From Bradyrhizobium sp. MOS002 (GTDB lineage Bacteria; Pseudomonadota; Alphaproteobacteria; Rhizobiales; Xanthobacteraceae), in the NCBI RefSeq assembly GCF_003020115.1, contig NZ_PYFX01000002.1:310001-374000 (forward strand): DNA of 64,000 bases. Reading direction: 5' to 3'. Both the position numbers and the translations under genes were made by a program. Below the pieces are notes generated by a model. The model saw only the letters and a list, made by a program, of their open reading frames with translations, was not told the DNA's origin and did not search any database. Below, piece by piece: positions 8,957 through 17,880 of this stretch; position 1 is the first letter of the stretch, and each line of letters starts with the position of its first letter.

Positions 8957-9232
8957 ATGCCACTCATGCGCGACAGGATCATTGGCCATGATCTGGAACG
9001 GCTCGCCTTTCGCTTCACCATGCTGAATGACGGCGAGGTCGTGCAGTGCCAGATCAGCGACGCAGCGATGGACGAGCTTGCGGGCATGCAGGGCACCGAA
9101 AGCAGCGCGCGGCAGGCCCAGTTCCTGTCGTTGCGCGAGACCATCGAGCGGCTCGCCTCAGACCTCTACGACGAGGCGCCGCGGGTCAGGGGTCATGTGG
9201 TGCGGATCTTTACGCGACATTTGCAGCGGTAG
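8957..9232 (+). CDS. DUF1488-like small protein
   Basis: A 91-residue protein of unknown function. The core LERLAFRFTMLNDGEVVQCQISDAAMDELAG resembles DUF1488 proteins; written shorter, the key segments are FRFTMLNDGEVV and CQISDAAMDEL. It is followed by a helical, charged C-terminus. A TTG start at position 8888 would add 23 residues, but that part is atypical and family members are about 90 residues long, so ATG 8957 is preferred; ATG 8966 is another option. It lies 78 nt after the AMP nucleosidase stop in the same direction. Confidence 0.65.
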   Translation: MPLMRDRIIGHDLERLAFRFTMLNDGEVVQCQISDAAMDELAGMQGTESSARQAQFLSLRETIERLASDLYDEAPRVRGHVVRIFTRHLQR

Positions 9233-9475
9233 CGCTGCTCCGGCCTCCGCCGTTATGCCCCGGAGCAGTTCATCGGTTGGTCAAGATCCGGTCTTGCCGG
9301 GCTTACCTTCCCGCTGGCAGCCATTTTCGATGAGCGTCAGTTCCTCTAAAGCATTCGCTAACCAAGCAACCTTTTCGCGGCAATCTTAAGACCTGCGAAA
9401 CCAGCCGTTATACAGCTATGAATTGATGACCCGTACAGGTTAGGTCACGAAAATAAAAGCCTCACGAGTGATCGC

Positions 9476-10855
9476 GTGACAAAAGATAGTGTTGGAATCG
9501 ACGCGATCCGCGGGTCCGGTCATGACGTCAACCCGGACAAGACGCCGCCAAAGAATTGGCGGCTTGCAATCCTCGTAGCGGTCGGATGCGGACTTGTGGG
9601 CCTTGCGCTCCGCTATGTCGCCCGGCAGCACGCGACCGACGACGCCATTCAGCATCTGATCCCCTGGTATGTCTTTGCTCGCGATCACGGAGTCGCCGGG
9701 CTGGCCGAAGCCTTTACCAACTACACGCCGTTCTACAGTTACCTCCTGCTGATTGTCGCCCGATTTGATTGGCTAGGCCAGCCACTTTCCCTCGTGAAAG
9801 CGATCTCGGCAGTATTCGAGTTGGGCTGCGCGATCGTTGTGGCCCAGATCGTCTGGCGAGCTACAGAGCTGCCATTGCGCGCCTCCCTGGCCTTCTGCGC
9901 TATTTGGCTTGCACCGACGGTGATCTTCAACGGCGCAGTGTGGGCGGAGAGTGATTCGATCTGGACCTTCTTCACGCTGGTTTCCGTAGCGCTGTTCATG
10001 CGGGACCGAAACGGCGTTGCGTCATTTGCGATGGCCTTTTCGGTGAAGGCTCAGGGCGTGTTCCTGGGCCCCTTCGTGCTCGGCATGATTCTGCGCCGCA
10101 GGATCCACCCGGCATGGCTCGCCACCGTTCTCGGGATCTACGTGGTTCTCGCCATTCCGGTTCTCGTCGCCGGCAGATCCTTGGCCTCCGTGTTCGCGGT
10201 CTATTTGGACCAAGCTCACACATTCAATCGCCTCACCATGAACGCGGCGAACATCTGGGTGTTGGCCGGGGGAACGCCGTACGCGATCGGAGTTGCCGTC
10301 GGCATGGTGCTCGCGGCGGCGAGCGGGCTCGCCTTGTCGATCTTCATCGCGCGCTCTCAACGGGCGGGGCCTGAGTTTATTCTGCTCGCCGCGTGTGTAT
10401 CGCTCATGCTCATGCCGTATCTGCTCCCGAAGATGCACGAGCGGTACTTCTACGCGTTCGAACTTGCGTCGATCGCGCTAGCCTGCCTCAATCCGCGCTA
10501 TTTGCCTTTCGCGGTGATTGCTCAAGTCGACGGCGTGTTATCCTATCTCGCGTTCGAAAACGGAATCGTCCTGGGCGTGCTGCCGGCGGCGCTCTGCAAC
10601 AGCCTTCTCGTGTACTACCTCGTGCTTGATCTTTGGCGCGGCGAACGTGGATTTCGCTTTCCGAAGCTTGCTTGGCTCGGCTTCATCGCGTCGACCGCGG
10701 GATTGTTCTCCTACCTGGTCTTTGAAGGGCCCGGTTTGAACATATCGCCCCTGTACCTGCTGACCACGGGTCTCGTCACAGTTGCGGCGCTGCTGCTCCT
10801 GAAAGAGTCGCGGAGCGACCTGGCCGATGGCCCGGACCAGTTGCTTCAATCCTGA
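9476..10855 (+). CDS. Gpi18-like polytopic glycosyltransferase
   Basis: An integral membrane protein of 459 residues with about ten to eleven hydrophobic helices. An acidic pair HATDDAIQH follows the first helix, as in the first lumenal/periplasmic loop of GT-C transferases; later come NGAVWAESDSIWTFF, KAQGVFLGPFVL and the motif LPKMHERYFYAFEL, which is characteristic of the Gpi18-like mannosyltransferase group (COG5542). It probably moves a sugar from a polyprenyl-phosphate donor onto a cell-envelope glycan. The start is GTG. Base composition is visibly less GC-rich than the flanking genes, and no other glycan gene is near. Confidence 0.8.
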   Translation: MTKDSVGIDAIRGSGHDVNPDKTPPKNWRLAILVAVGCGLVGLALRYVARQHATDDAIQHLIPWYVFARDHGVAGLAEAFTNYTPFYSYLLLIVARFDWLGQPLSLVKAISAVFELGCAIVVAQIVWRATELPLRASLAFCAIWLAPTVIFNGAVWAESDSIWTFFTLVSVALFMRDRNGVASFAMAFSVKAQGVFLGPFVLGMILRRRIHPAWLATVLGIYVVLAIPVLVAGRSLASVFAVYLDQAHTFNRLTMNAANIWVLAGGTPYAIGVAVGMVLAAASGLALSIFIARSQRAGPEFILLAACVSLMLMPYLLPKMHERYFYAFELASIALACLNPRYLPFAVIAQVDGVLSYLAFENGIVLGVLPAALCNSLLVYYLVLDLWRGERGFRFPKLAWLGFIASTAGLFSYLVFEGPGLNISPLYLLTTGLVTVAALLLLKESRSDLADGPDQLLQS

Positions 10856-10876
10856 GCGTCCGGGCTCATCCAGCCT

Positions 10877-11965
10877 TCAACTGTCAAACATGATCACGCT
10901 GCGCAGCGTCTTGCCGGCCTTCATGTTGGCAAAACCTTCGTTGATCTCGGAGAGCTTCAGCTTGGCCGAGATCCAGTCTTCCAGGTGCAGCCGGCCGCGC
11001 AGGTAGAAATCCACCAGCCGCGGCATGTCGACACGAAAATGGTTCGAGCCCATCGAGGAGCCCTGGATCCTGCGCTCGCGCAGGAAGTCGAATCCATGCA
11101 GCTCGATCTTCTGGCCGAACGGAATCATGCCGACGATGGTCGCCGTGCCGCCCGAGGCGAGCATGCCGAAGGCCTGCTCGGCGGTCTCCTTGCGGCCGAG
11201 CACCTCGAAGGAATGATGCACGCCGCCATTGGTGAGATCGCGCACCTGCTTCACGACGTCGCCGTCCGCCGGGTTGATGATGTCGGTGGCGCCCAGCTTG
11301 GTCGCGAGCTGGAGCTTGGCCGGATTGGTGTCGATGGCAATGATACGGCCGGCGCCCGCGATCTGCGCGCCGTTGATCGCAGCCATGCCGACACCGCCGC
11401 AACCGATCACGGCCACTGTCTCGCCGGCCGTCACCTTCGCCGTGTTCACGACCGCGCCGTAACCGGTAATGACGCCGCAGCCGATCAGCGCGGCAAGATC
11501 GAGCGGCATCTCCTTGCGGATTTTGACGATCGCGTTCTCGTGCACCAGCATCTGCTCGGCGAAGGACGAGAGGTTGAGGAACTGGTGCAGCTTCTCGGAG
11601 CGGGCCCATTGCATCCGATTGGACACGCCCGGCAGCAATTTCACCGTGGTGTCGGTGCAGAGCACCGTGCGGCCCGTGGTGCAATTGTCGCAGGTGCCGC
11701 AGAACACGGACAGGCAAGTGACGACATGGTCGCCCGGTTTCACATAGGTGACGTCGGAGCCGACCTGTTCGACGACTCCGGCGGACTCGTGCCCAAGCAC
11801 CGCGGGCAGCGGATGCGGATAAAGGCCTTCCATGAAGTGCAAATCGGAGTGGCAGAGACCCGCGACCGACGTCCGGATCAGGACCTCGCGCGGGCCCGGC
11901 TTCGGCAGGCTGACATCCTCGATGACCAGAGGCTTGTTGACTTCATGGAGGACGGCGGCTTTCAT
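10877..11965 (-). CDS. Zinc-dependent alcohol dehydrogenase (medium-chain family)
   Basis: NAD-dependent alcohol/aldehyde oxidoreductase of 362 residues. Catalytic zinc ligands are seen in AGLCHSDLHF and GHESAGVV, the structural zinc lobe as CGTCDNCTTGRTVLC, and the Rossmann motif as VIGCGGVGMAAI. The ATG at 11965 has a good ribosome site (AGGGAG) and begins MKAAVLHEV, the standard start for the family; a longer frame upstream is not supported. It lies 43 nt after the acyl-CoA dehydrogenase gene in the same direction, suggesting a joint operon for oxidation of an alcohol to a CoA-ester route. Confidence 0.93.
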   Translation of the reverse strand: MKAAVLHEVNKPLVIEDVSLPKPGPREVLIRTSVAGLCHSDLHFMEGLYPHPLPAVLGHESAGVVEQVGSDVTYVKPGDHVVTCLSVFCGTCDNCTTGRTVLCTDTTVKLLPGVSNRMQWARSEKLHQFLNLSSFAEQMLVHENAIVKIRKEMPLDLAALIGCGVITGYGAVVNTAKVTAGETVAVIGCGGVGMAAINGAQIAGAGRIIAIDTNPAKLQLATKLGATDIINPADGDVVKQVRDLTNGGVHHSFEVLGRKETAEQAFGMLASGGTATIVGMIPFGQKIELHGFDFLRERRIQGSSMGSNHFRVDMPRLVDFYLRGRLHLEDWISAKLKLSEINEGFANMKAGKTLRSVIMFDS

Positions 11966-12008
11966 CGAGCACTCCCTATCGCTTTTTTTCTTTGAACGCG
12001 GATGCAGC

Positions 12009-13793
12009 CTACGCTGCCAAAACCAGTTCGCCAACCTCGCTCATGCTGCCTGCGCGATCGCCGAGCAGTAGTGCGGCGATCTTCTGCTGCACGGCATTTT
12101 CCGTCAGCCGGAACGGATCGCTCGGCGACACCCGTTGATCGATCACCAGGCGCGACAACAACAGCCTTCGCGCATCGCCACGCATGTCGTGAATACGATG
12201 CGCCTCCCAGGCGAGCGCGACGGCACTGGCGACATGATAGAGCAGGCTGGTGGCGCGGCGCGCATCGGCCTCGTTCTCGGCCTTTCCCGCGACCTCGCGT
12301 GCGAAGCCGACGGCGCGATCGGTGAGCGTGTGCAGCCGGTCGCGCCAGGACTGCGGCACCGAGGGGCTGTCATCGAGGCGGGCGTGCAGGTCGGCTGCGA
12401 GCGCGGATTCGGCGCCGTGGCGGCCGACCGCGCGCCTCAACGCATCAATCGCGACGATGTTGCCGGTGCCTTCCCAGACCGAACCGAGATGCGCGTCGCG
12501 CAGCAGGCGGGCGGTCGCGAATTCCTCGATATAGCCGATGCCGCCCCGCATCTCGAGCGCATCGCCACAGACCTTTCGCGCATCGCGGGTGGCGCGGAAT
12601 TTCAGGGTCGGCGTCAGGATACGCAGCAGTGCGGCCGCATCCTGACTGCCGGCCTCGGCGCGGTCGAGCGCGTCCGCAGTGAGGAAGCTCATCGACAGTG
12701 CCTGCTCGACCGGCAGCATGATCTTTAGCATCTGGCGCCGGCCCAGCGGCAGGTCGATGATGCGGTTGCCGAACACGACGCGGTTTTTCGCCACCGTCAT
12801 CGCGTCATGGTAGGCGCGGCGCATCAGCGCGGTCGATTTGACGCCATTTGAAAGCCGCGACGAGTTCACCATTTCGGCCATCTGCACGAAGCCGCGGTCG
12901 AGCTTGCCGACCGCGTAAGCGATCGCGCCTTCGAGCTTGATTTCACCCGAGGCCATCGAGCGCGTGCCGAGCTTGTCCTTCAGGCGCACGATCCGATAGT
13001 GGTTCTGCGAACCGTCGTCGAGGAAACGCGGCATCAGGAACAGGCCGACACCGCGCGTGCCGGGGCCGGCACCTTCGGGACGCGCCAGCAGCATCACGAT
13101 CTTTGCGTCGGCGTTCGAGCAGAACCATTTTTCCCCGGTGAGGCGCCAATGGTCGCCCTCCTGCACGGCCGTCGTGGTCAGCGTGCCGACGTCGGAGCCG
13201 CCTTCCTTCTCAGTCATGAACTGGCCGCCTTGCGTCAGCTTGCTCATGTCGGTCTGGGTCAGGCCGTCGAGATATTTCGCCTTCAGCGCGTCGCTGCCGA
13301 AACTCGCCAGCAGCTTGGCGCAGCCGTCAGTGACGTTGATCGGGCAGCCCATGCCGAATTCGGTCTGGTTGAACAGGAAGGTGAAGGCGTGCTTGGCGAC
13401 GACTGGATATTTGTCCGGCCAGCCCATGATGCCCTTGCGGATCGAGAGCGCGTGGATGCCGAACTCGCCGAACGCTGTCTTCTCCAGCTCGTGATAGGCC
13501 GGGTGGTATTCGATCCACTGCACGTCGCGGCCGAACTTGTCGCGCTGGTGCAGCACCGGCGTGTGCCGGTCGGCAAGTCGCGCGCAATCGTCGAGATGGC
13601 CACCGGCGAGCTCGCCCAGGCGATCGAGATGCGGTTCGATGTGACGGAAGAGCGTCTCCGGCAGATGGATGCGCAGGAGATCGGTGAGCGCCTGATCGGC
13701 GCGGTAGAAATTCATGCCGCTGGTATCGGGCGCCAGCAGCCCGGATGGTGCGGCTGCGACCTGTTTTGCCTGCGCGGGGGCCGGCTTCTGCAT
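12009..13793 (-). CDS. AidB-like acyl-CoA dehydrogenase
   Basis: FAD flavoprotein of 594 residues, longer than a classical acyl-CoA dehydrogenase. It starts with the AidB-type N-terminal domain (MNFYRADQAL, then DKFGRDVQWIEYHPAYHELE), followed by the central beta domain with the FAD/substrate segments LTGEKWFCSNADA and MTEKEGGSDVG and the C-terminal helical domain ending in GGIGYIEEFATARLLRD and GSVWEGTGNIVAIDALR. AidB homologues act on unusual acyl-CoAs or in alkylation protection; which applies here is not known. The ATG at 13793 was chosen because upstream sequence does not resemble the family. Confidence 0.92.
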   Translation of the reverse strand: MQKPAPAQAKQVAAAPSGLLAPDTSGMNFYRADQALTDLLRIHLPETLFRHIEPHLDRLGELAGGHLDDCARLADRHTPVLHQRDKFGRDVQWIEYHPAYHELEKTAFGEFGIHALSIRKGIMGWPDKYPVVAKHAFTFLFNQTEFGMGCPINVTDGCAKLLASFGSDALKAKYLDGLTQTDMSKLTQGGQFMTEKEGGSDVGTLTTTAVQEGDHWRLTGEKWFCSNADAKIVMLLARPEGAGPGTRGVGLFLMPRFLDDGSQNHYRIVRLKDKLGTRSMASGEIKLEGAIAYAVGKLDRGFVQMAEMVNSSRLSNGVKSTALMRRAYHDAMTVAKNRVVFGNRIIDLPLGRRQMLKIMLPVEQALSMSFLTADALDRAEAGSQDAAALLRILTPTLKFRATRDARKVCGDALEMRGGIGYIEEFATARLLRDAHLGSVWEGTGNIVAIDALRRAVGRHGAESALAADLHARLDDSPSVPQSWRDRLHTLTDRAVGFAREVAGKAENEADARRATSLLYHVASAVALAWEAHRIHDMRGDARRLLLSRLVIDQRVSPSDPFRLTENAVQQKIAALLLGDRAGSMSEVGELVLAA

Positions 13794-14023
13794 GATCGTC
13801 CTCTTCGTTTCCGCCTTGCAGTCATTTTGCGCTGATTTGCGCTTGCCGCTTCGGATGATGTCGATCATGCTCCTGTCGCGAAAGCGGATAAAGCCGCAAA
13901 TTGTCAGGGAGGCATGATCGCCGTGAGGGAGCAATTCGCTCTGCGGAATTGTGATCGTCCCGGCTGGTTGTCCGTGCGGACCGTGCATAGATCAGCGGCT
14001 TCCCGTCTTCGAGAGATCACGTC

Positions 14024-14725
14024 ATGGAACACCCCAAATACAAGATCGCCCTCATCGTCGGCGCCGGCGAAGGCCTGAGCGCCTCGTTGGCGCGGCTGTT
14101 GTCCGCCCAGGGCATCCGCGTCGCACTGGCCGCGCGAAAAATCGAGAAGCTCGGCGCGCTCTGCAGCGAGACCGGCGCCAAGGCCTATGCCTGCAACGCC
14201 ACCGAGCCTGAGGAGGTCGAGCGCCTGTTCGGCCTGGTCGAACGCGAGATCGGCACGCCCGACTTGGTCGTCTACAACGCCAGCGGCCGCTCGCGCGGGC
14301 CGTTCGTCGATCTCGTTCCGGCCGACGTGGCGAACGCCATTGCGGTCAGCGCCTATGGCGGCTTCCTGGTGGCGCAGCAAGCGGCCAGGCGCATGCTGCC
14401 GAACCAGCACGGCGCGATCCTGTTCACCGGCGCGTCGGCAAGCGTCAAGGGCTACGCGCAGTCCGCGCCGTTCGCGATGGGCAAGTTCGCGCTGCGCGGG
14501 CTCGCGCAGAGCATGGCGCGCGAATTGTCGCCGCAAGGCATCCATGTCGCGCATTTCGTGATCGATGGCGGCATCAGGAGCGCAGCGCGCACGGAAGCGC
14601 CGGACAAGCCAGATTCGATGCTCGATCCCGACGCCATCGCGGAGAGCTACTGGAACGTGTTGCAGCAGCCGCGCAGCGCCTGGAGTTGGGAGCTGGAGCT
14701 GCGGCCCTGGGTGGAGAAGTTCTGA
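14024..14725 (+). CDS. SDR-family protein with Tyr-to-Phe active site
   Basis: A short-chain dehydrogenase fold of 233 residues. The N-terminal dinucleotide site reads LIVGAGEGLSASLARLL and the NAG-type motif is replaced by YNASGR. In the catalytic YxxxK box the tyrosine is phenylalanine: FAMGKFALRG. The Ser is present in FTGASASVKG. Oxidoreductase activity by the usual mechanism is therefore doubtful, although many relatives carry the same change. It is divergent from the acyl-CoA dehydrogenase (230-nt gap) and followed by an inverted repeat and an enoyl-CoA hydratase. Confidence 0.88.
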   Translation: MEHPKYKIALIVGAGEGLSASLARLLSAQGIRVALAARKIEKLGALCSETGAKAYACNATEPEEVERLFGLVEREIGTPDLVVYNASGRSRGPFVDLVPADVANAIAVSAYGGFLVAQQAARRMLPNQHGAILFTGASASVKGYAQSAPFAMGKFALRGLAQSMARELSPQGIHVAHFVIDGGIRSAARTEAPDKPDSMLDPDAIAESYWNVLQQPRSAWSWELELRPWVEKF

Positions 14726-14745
14726 GGCGATAATTTCACAACGAC

Positions 14746-14832
14746 CGTCATTGCGAGCGAAGCGAAGCAATCCAGAAATGCCGCCGCGGCAAAAGACTGG
14801 ATTGCTTAGTCGCTTCGCTCCTCGCAATGACG
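14746..14832. repeat. Inverted repeat element (family A)
   Basis: The left arm 14746-14775 begins cgtcattgcgagcg; the right arm 14797-14832 is its reverse complement with two small insertions. It stands between the SDR gene and the enoyl-CoA hydratase, ending 16 nt before the latter. Confidence 0.9.
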
Positions 14833-14848
14833 AAAGAGAGGGAGCGGC

Positions 14849-15679
14849 ATGTCCACGGAAACCACCATCGATACCGGCACCAATGAACTCCTCTGCGTGA
14901 TCCGCGATCGCGTCGCATTGATCACGCTGAACCGGCCGGAGGCGCGCAACTCGCTGTCGGACGCGCTGACCCCGGCGCTGCGCACGATGATCCGCTCCTG
15001 CGGCGAGAACCCCGATGTCGGCGCGCTGCTGATCACCGGTGCGGGCGAAGCGTTCTGCGCCGGCGGCAACGTCAAGGGCATGGGCGCGCATCGCGACCCG
15101 AAGAAGCTGGAGATGTCCTTTGACGACAAGGTCGCCGATCTCCAGGAGCGGCAGCGCCTGCTCACCGGCGCGCTGGTGTCGGTGCGCAAGCCGACCATCG
15201 CGGCGTTGCCGGGGCCGGCGGTCGGCGCGGGGCTCGCCATCGCCATGGCCTGCGACATCCGCATTGCCGCGCAATCGGCCTTCGTCGCCACCGGCTATGC
15301 GCGCATCGCGCTCAGCGGCGATTATGGCATCGCGTGGCTGTTGACGCGCCTCGTCGGCACCGCGCGGGCGCGCGAGCTGCTGTTCACCGGCGATCGGGTC
15401 GATGCCACCCGTGCCGAAGCCATCGGGCTCGTCAACCGCGTGGTGCCCGATGACAAATTGCAGACCGAGGCTTTTGCATTGGCGAAATCCCTTGCCGAGG
15501 GTCCGCGCCTCGCGTTGCGCTACATGAAGGACAATCTCGACGAGGCCCTGCTGTTCGATTTCGAGACCGCGCGCGACCACGAGGCCGCACGTCTGGTCCG
15601 CCTGACCACGACTGCCGATCATAAGGAAGCGGTGCAGGCCTTCATCGAGAAGCGCAAGGCGGTGTTCACGGGGAAATAG
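14849..15679 (+). CDS. Enoyl-CoA hydratase/isomerase family protein
   Basis: Crotonase-fold enzyme of 276 residues acting on acyl-CoA esters. The oxyanion-hole segments are AFCAGGNVKGMG and LPGPAVGAGLAIAMACDIRIA, and the helical trimerisation part follows RARELLFTGDRVDATRAEAIGLVNRVV (seen as RELLFTGDRVDA and EAIGLVNRVV). In the second half the usual acidic residue region reads ALSGDYGIAWLLTRLVG. A purine-rich site GAGAGGGAG lies before the ATG. The neighbourhood (SDR, AidB-like dehydrogenase, alcohol dehydrogenase) fits a fatty-acid or alicyclic-acid degradation set. Confidence 0.93.
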   Translation: MSTETTIDTGTNELLCVIRDRVALITLNRPEARNSLSDALTPALRTMIRSCGENPDVGALLITGAGEAFCAGGNVKGMGAHRDPKKLEMSFDDKVADLQERQRLLTGALVSVRKPTIAALPGPAVGAGLAIAMACDIRIAAQSAFVATGYARIALSGDYGIAWLLTRLVGTARARELLFTGDRVDATRAEAIGLVNRVVPDDKLQTEAFALAKSLAEGPRLALRYMKDNLDEALLFDFETARDHEAARLVRLTTTADHKEAVQAFIEKRKAVFTGK

Positions 15680-15688
15680 GCACCTGTT

Positions 15689-15766
15689 GCCCGGATGGAG
15701 CGAAGCGAAATCCGGGACGCTTCAACTGAGGCCTGAATCCCGGATTGCGCTTCGCTCCATCCGGGC
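15689..15766. repeat. Inverted repeat element (family B, gcccggatggagcgaagcg)
   Basis: The arms 15689-15717 and 15738-15766 are nearly perfect reverse complements around a 20-nt loop. It lies between the convergent enoyl-CoA hydratase and GNAT genes and may serve as a bidirectional terminator. Confidence 0.88.
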
Positions 15767-15821
15767 TACGAGAAATAAAAAAGAACCCGGCACTGTTTGA
15801 CCAGGCCGGGCTCGAGTGGTG

Positions 15822-16445
15822 TCAGGCCGAGGCTGAGGGGCTATCGGCCTGACGGGAAAGAGCGACGAGGCGCCAGCTCGCACAGGGAATGTCCTTCGGT
15901 GCGAGGGAGATCTCCTTGTCGAAGCGCACCAGCTTCCAGTCGTCAGGATGTTTGACGAAGGTGAAGTCCGATTTGCGTGCGAGCGAGATCATGGCTGCAT
16001 TGGAGCGCAGCGTGTCGCCGAACATGTGGTCGGCGCCAAGCGCGGCCGCGCGGCATTCGAGATTCTTCATCAGCACGGTGGCGATGCCGTGGCCCTGCCA
16101 GCGGTCGGCAACCGACAGGCCGAACTCGAGCGTCGCGGTTTCGGCATGCAGCGCGTAACGCGCTTCGGCGACGATGGTCTCGAAGCCGTCGACCATCTTC
16201 GTTGCGACCACGGTAAAACGCTCGCGCTCGCCGATTTGAAGGAATTCATGCAGGAGGCCCTGCGGCAGTTCGCTGATCGCGCCGAAGAAACGGTTGTAGC
16301 GGGACCGCGTCGAGAGCGAGCGAAAATAGTGCTGGAGCTCCTCGGTGTCGCGCGGCTCCACGAAACGAGCGCGCAGCGCCTCGCCGTGCCGCGTACGCAG
16401 CGTGTCCGAATACTGCTTCAGATCTTCCGGACGAAGGATGCTCAT
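15822..16445 (-). CDS. GNAT-family N-acetyltransferase
   Basis: A 207-residue acetyltransferase. The acetyl-CoA site is visible as VADRWQGHGIATVLMKNLE, preceded by the beta strand EARYALHAETATLEFGLSV (split: EARYALHAETA and TLEFGLSV). The N-terminus contains SLSTRSRYNRFFGAISELPQ, typical of the GNAT domains fused to or related to Pat-type protein acetyltransferases. The acceptor is unknown. ATG 16445 begins MSILRPEDL; the frame continues upstream without family similarity. It follows the DUF1127 gene in the same direction after 79 nt. Confidence 0.88.
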   Translation of the reverse strand: MSILRPEDLKQYSDTLRTRHGEALRARFVEPRDTEELQHYFRSLSTRSRYNRFFGAISELPQGLLHEFLQIGERERFTVVATKMVDGFETIVAEARYALHAETATLEFGLSVADRWQGHGIATVLMKNLECRAAALGADHMFGDTLRSNAAMISLARKSDFTFVKHPDDWKLVRFDKEISLAPKDIPCASWRLVALSRQADSPSASA

Positions 16446-16524
16446 GACACGCGCCCCAACGGGACCAAAGGGAAAGGGGACCGCCGGCGCCCCCACAGTC
16501 AGGCGGCGCCGGCCTGGCGGCCAA

Positions 16525-16728
16525 TCAGGCCCGCCAGAAGGGTTTGTCGGCCTCATAGGCCACGTCGCTCCAGGACAGCCCGACGTCCTGAAGGTCACGT
16601 GCGGACCAGTTGGTGAGCTCCCGGCGGGTCCGGTAGCGCTCGTGCCAGACGTGGAGGGTCTCGCCGATCTGATTGATCAGGCCGGGCGCATGATGATTTG
16701 TCATCGAATTCTGGGTCAAAGTAGACAT
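16525..16728 (-). CDS. DUF1127 family small protein
   Basis: A 67-residue protein with the compact DUF1127 motif WHERYRTRRELTNWSARDLQ followed by DVGLSWSDVAYEADKPFWR. Arg-rich DUF1127 proteins in alphaproteobacteria are small regulators, some reported to bind RNA and affect phosphate or carbon metabolism. The gene is divergent from a LysR regulator with a 110-nt shared control region. The function here is not known. Confidence 0.9.
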   Translation of the reverse strand: MSTLTQNSMTNHHAPGLINQIGETLHVWHERYRTRRELTNWSARDLQDVGLSWSDVAYEADKPFWRA

Positions 16729-16838
16729 TTTCAGCTCCTGGAGCTAAGTTGACCCGTAATATCTGCCTCCTGGTGCGCTGCGACAAACGACAATTTGTAC
16801 CCCTTCGCATGAAATAACGTCATGTATCCTGTTGCCAG
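16729..16838. promoter_or_regulatory. Divergent control region DUF1127 / LysR with two short dyads
   Basis: Two weak inverted repeats are visible: acaaa-N6-tttgt at 16783-16798 and catga-N7-tcatg at 16808-16824. LysR proteins often bind such sites between themselves and a divergent target, so this is a candidate autoregulatory site. No clear sigma-70 promoter could be named. Confidence 0.4.
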
Positions 16839-17738
16839 ATGACTGCCAGATTGCCCTCCCTGAACGGATTGCGGGCCTTTGAGGCCGCCGCGCGCCATCT
16901 CAGCTTCACGCTGGCGGCGTCCGAGCTGAACGTGACCCAGACCGCGATCAGCCATCAGATCCGCAGGCTTGAGGAGGAGCTCGGCATCCGCCTGTTCGTC
17001 CGGCAGAACCGCGCGCTGACGCTGACGCCGGAAGCGCGCGACTATTTGCCGGGTGTCCGCGCCGCCTTCAACGACCTTCGCCTCGCCACCGACCGGCTGC
17101 TGCGCAAGGACGACGACAAGGTGCTGACGGTCTCGACGCTGGCCTCGCTGGCCGCAAAATGGCTGCTGCCGCGGCTGACCGATTTCCAGGAGCACCATCC
17201 CGGCATCGACGTCCGCATCACCACCTCGACCAGTCTCGTCGATTTCCAGCGCGACAATGTCGATGCAGCGATCCGCTACGGGCGCGGCCAGTGGCCGGGT
17301 TTGCGCGCCGACTGGCTGATGGCGGACGAGCTGTTTCCGGTGTGCAGCCCGTCTCTGCTGCGTGGCGAAAAGCCGTTGCGCTGTCCCGAAGACCTCAAGA
17401 GCCACATGCTGCTGCACACGTCCAATGCCAACAGCGACGACTGGCGGCTGTGGTTGACGGCGGCGGGGCAGCCGGCCGACATCGCCAGGCAGCCCGGCAT
17501 CACCTTCGACATGATCTTCATGACCATCCAGGCCGCGATCGACGGCATCGGCGTGGCGATGGGGCGGACCTCCTACGTCCGGGACGACATTGCCAAGGGA
17601 CGACTGGTGGTCCCCTTCAAGATCGCGCTGCCGGCCGATGCCGGCTTCTACCTGGTCGCGCCGGAGGGCCGCCGCGAGGCGCCGAAGCTCGCCGCATTCC
17701 GCGAATGGATGATCGCTGCAACGCAGAATAAAGCCTGA
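16839..17738 (+). CDS. LysR-family transcriptional regulator (GcvA-like)
   Basis: DNA-binding regulator of 299 residues. The N-terminal winged helix is of the GcvA subgroup: LPSLNGLRAFEAAARHLSF followed by TLAASELNVTQTAISHQIR and LEEELGIRLFVR. The effector-binding domain (about 92-295) includes RITTSTSLVDFQRDNVDAAIRYG (split: RITTSTSLVDF and DNVDAAIRYGRG). It could control the divergent DUF1127 gene and the MFS transporter gene that begins 142 nt downstream. Confidence 0.93.
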   Translation: MTARLPSLNGLRAFEAAARHLSFTLAASELNVTQTAISHQIRRLEEELGIRLFVRQNRALTLTPEARDYLPGVRAAFNDLRLATDRLLRKDDDKVLTVSTLASLAAKWLLPRLTDFQEHHPGIDVRITTSTSLVDFQRDNVDAAIRYGRGQWPGLRADWLMADELFPVCSPSLLRGEKPLRCPEDLKSHMLLHTSNANSDDWRLWLTAAGQPADIARQPGITFDMIFMTIQAAIDGIGVAMGRTSYVRDDIAKGRLVVPFKIALPADAGFYLVAPEGRREAPKLAAFREWMIAATQNKA

Positions 17739-17880
17739 AAAATCATCAGCTTCCGCGTCAAAATCGATTGACTCGCAACGTCCCGCGCGGGAAGGGGTAT
17801 GACAGATTGTCGCAGCAACAATCCGTCGCCTGCCGTGAAAGTCAGTTCCCGGTCCGGCCGCGTCTTCAGGGAGTAACGCC

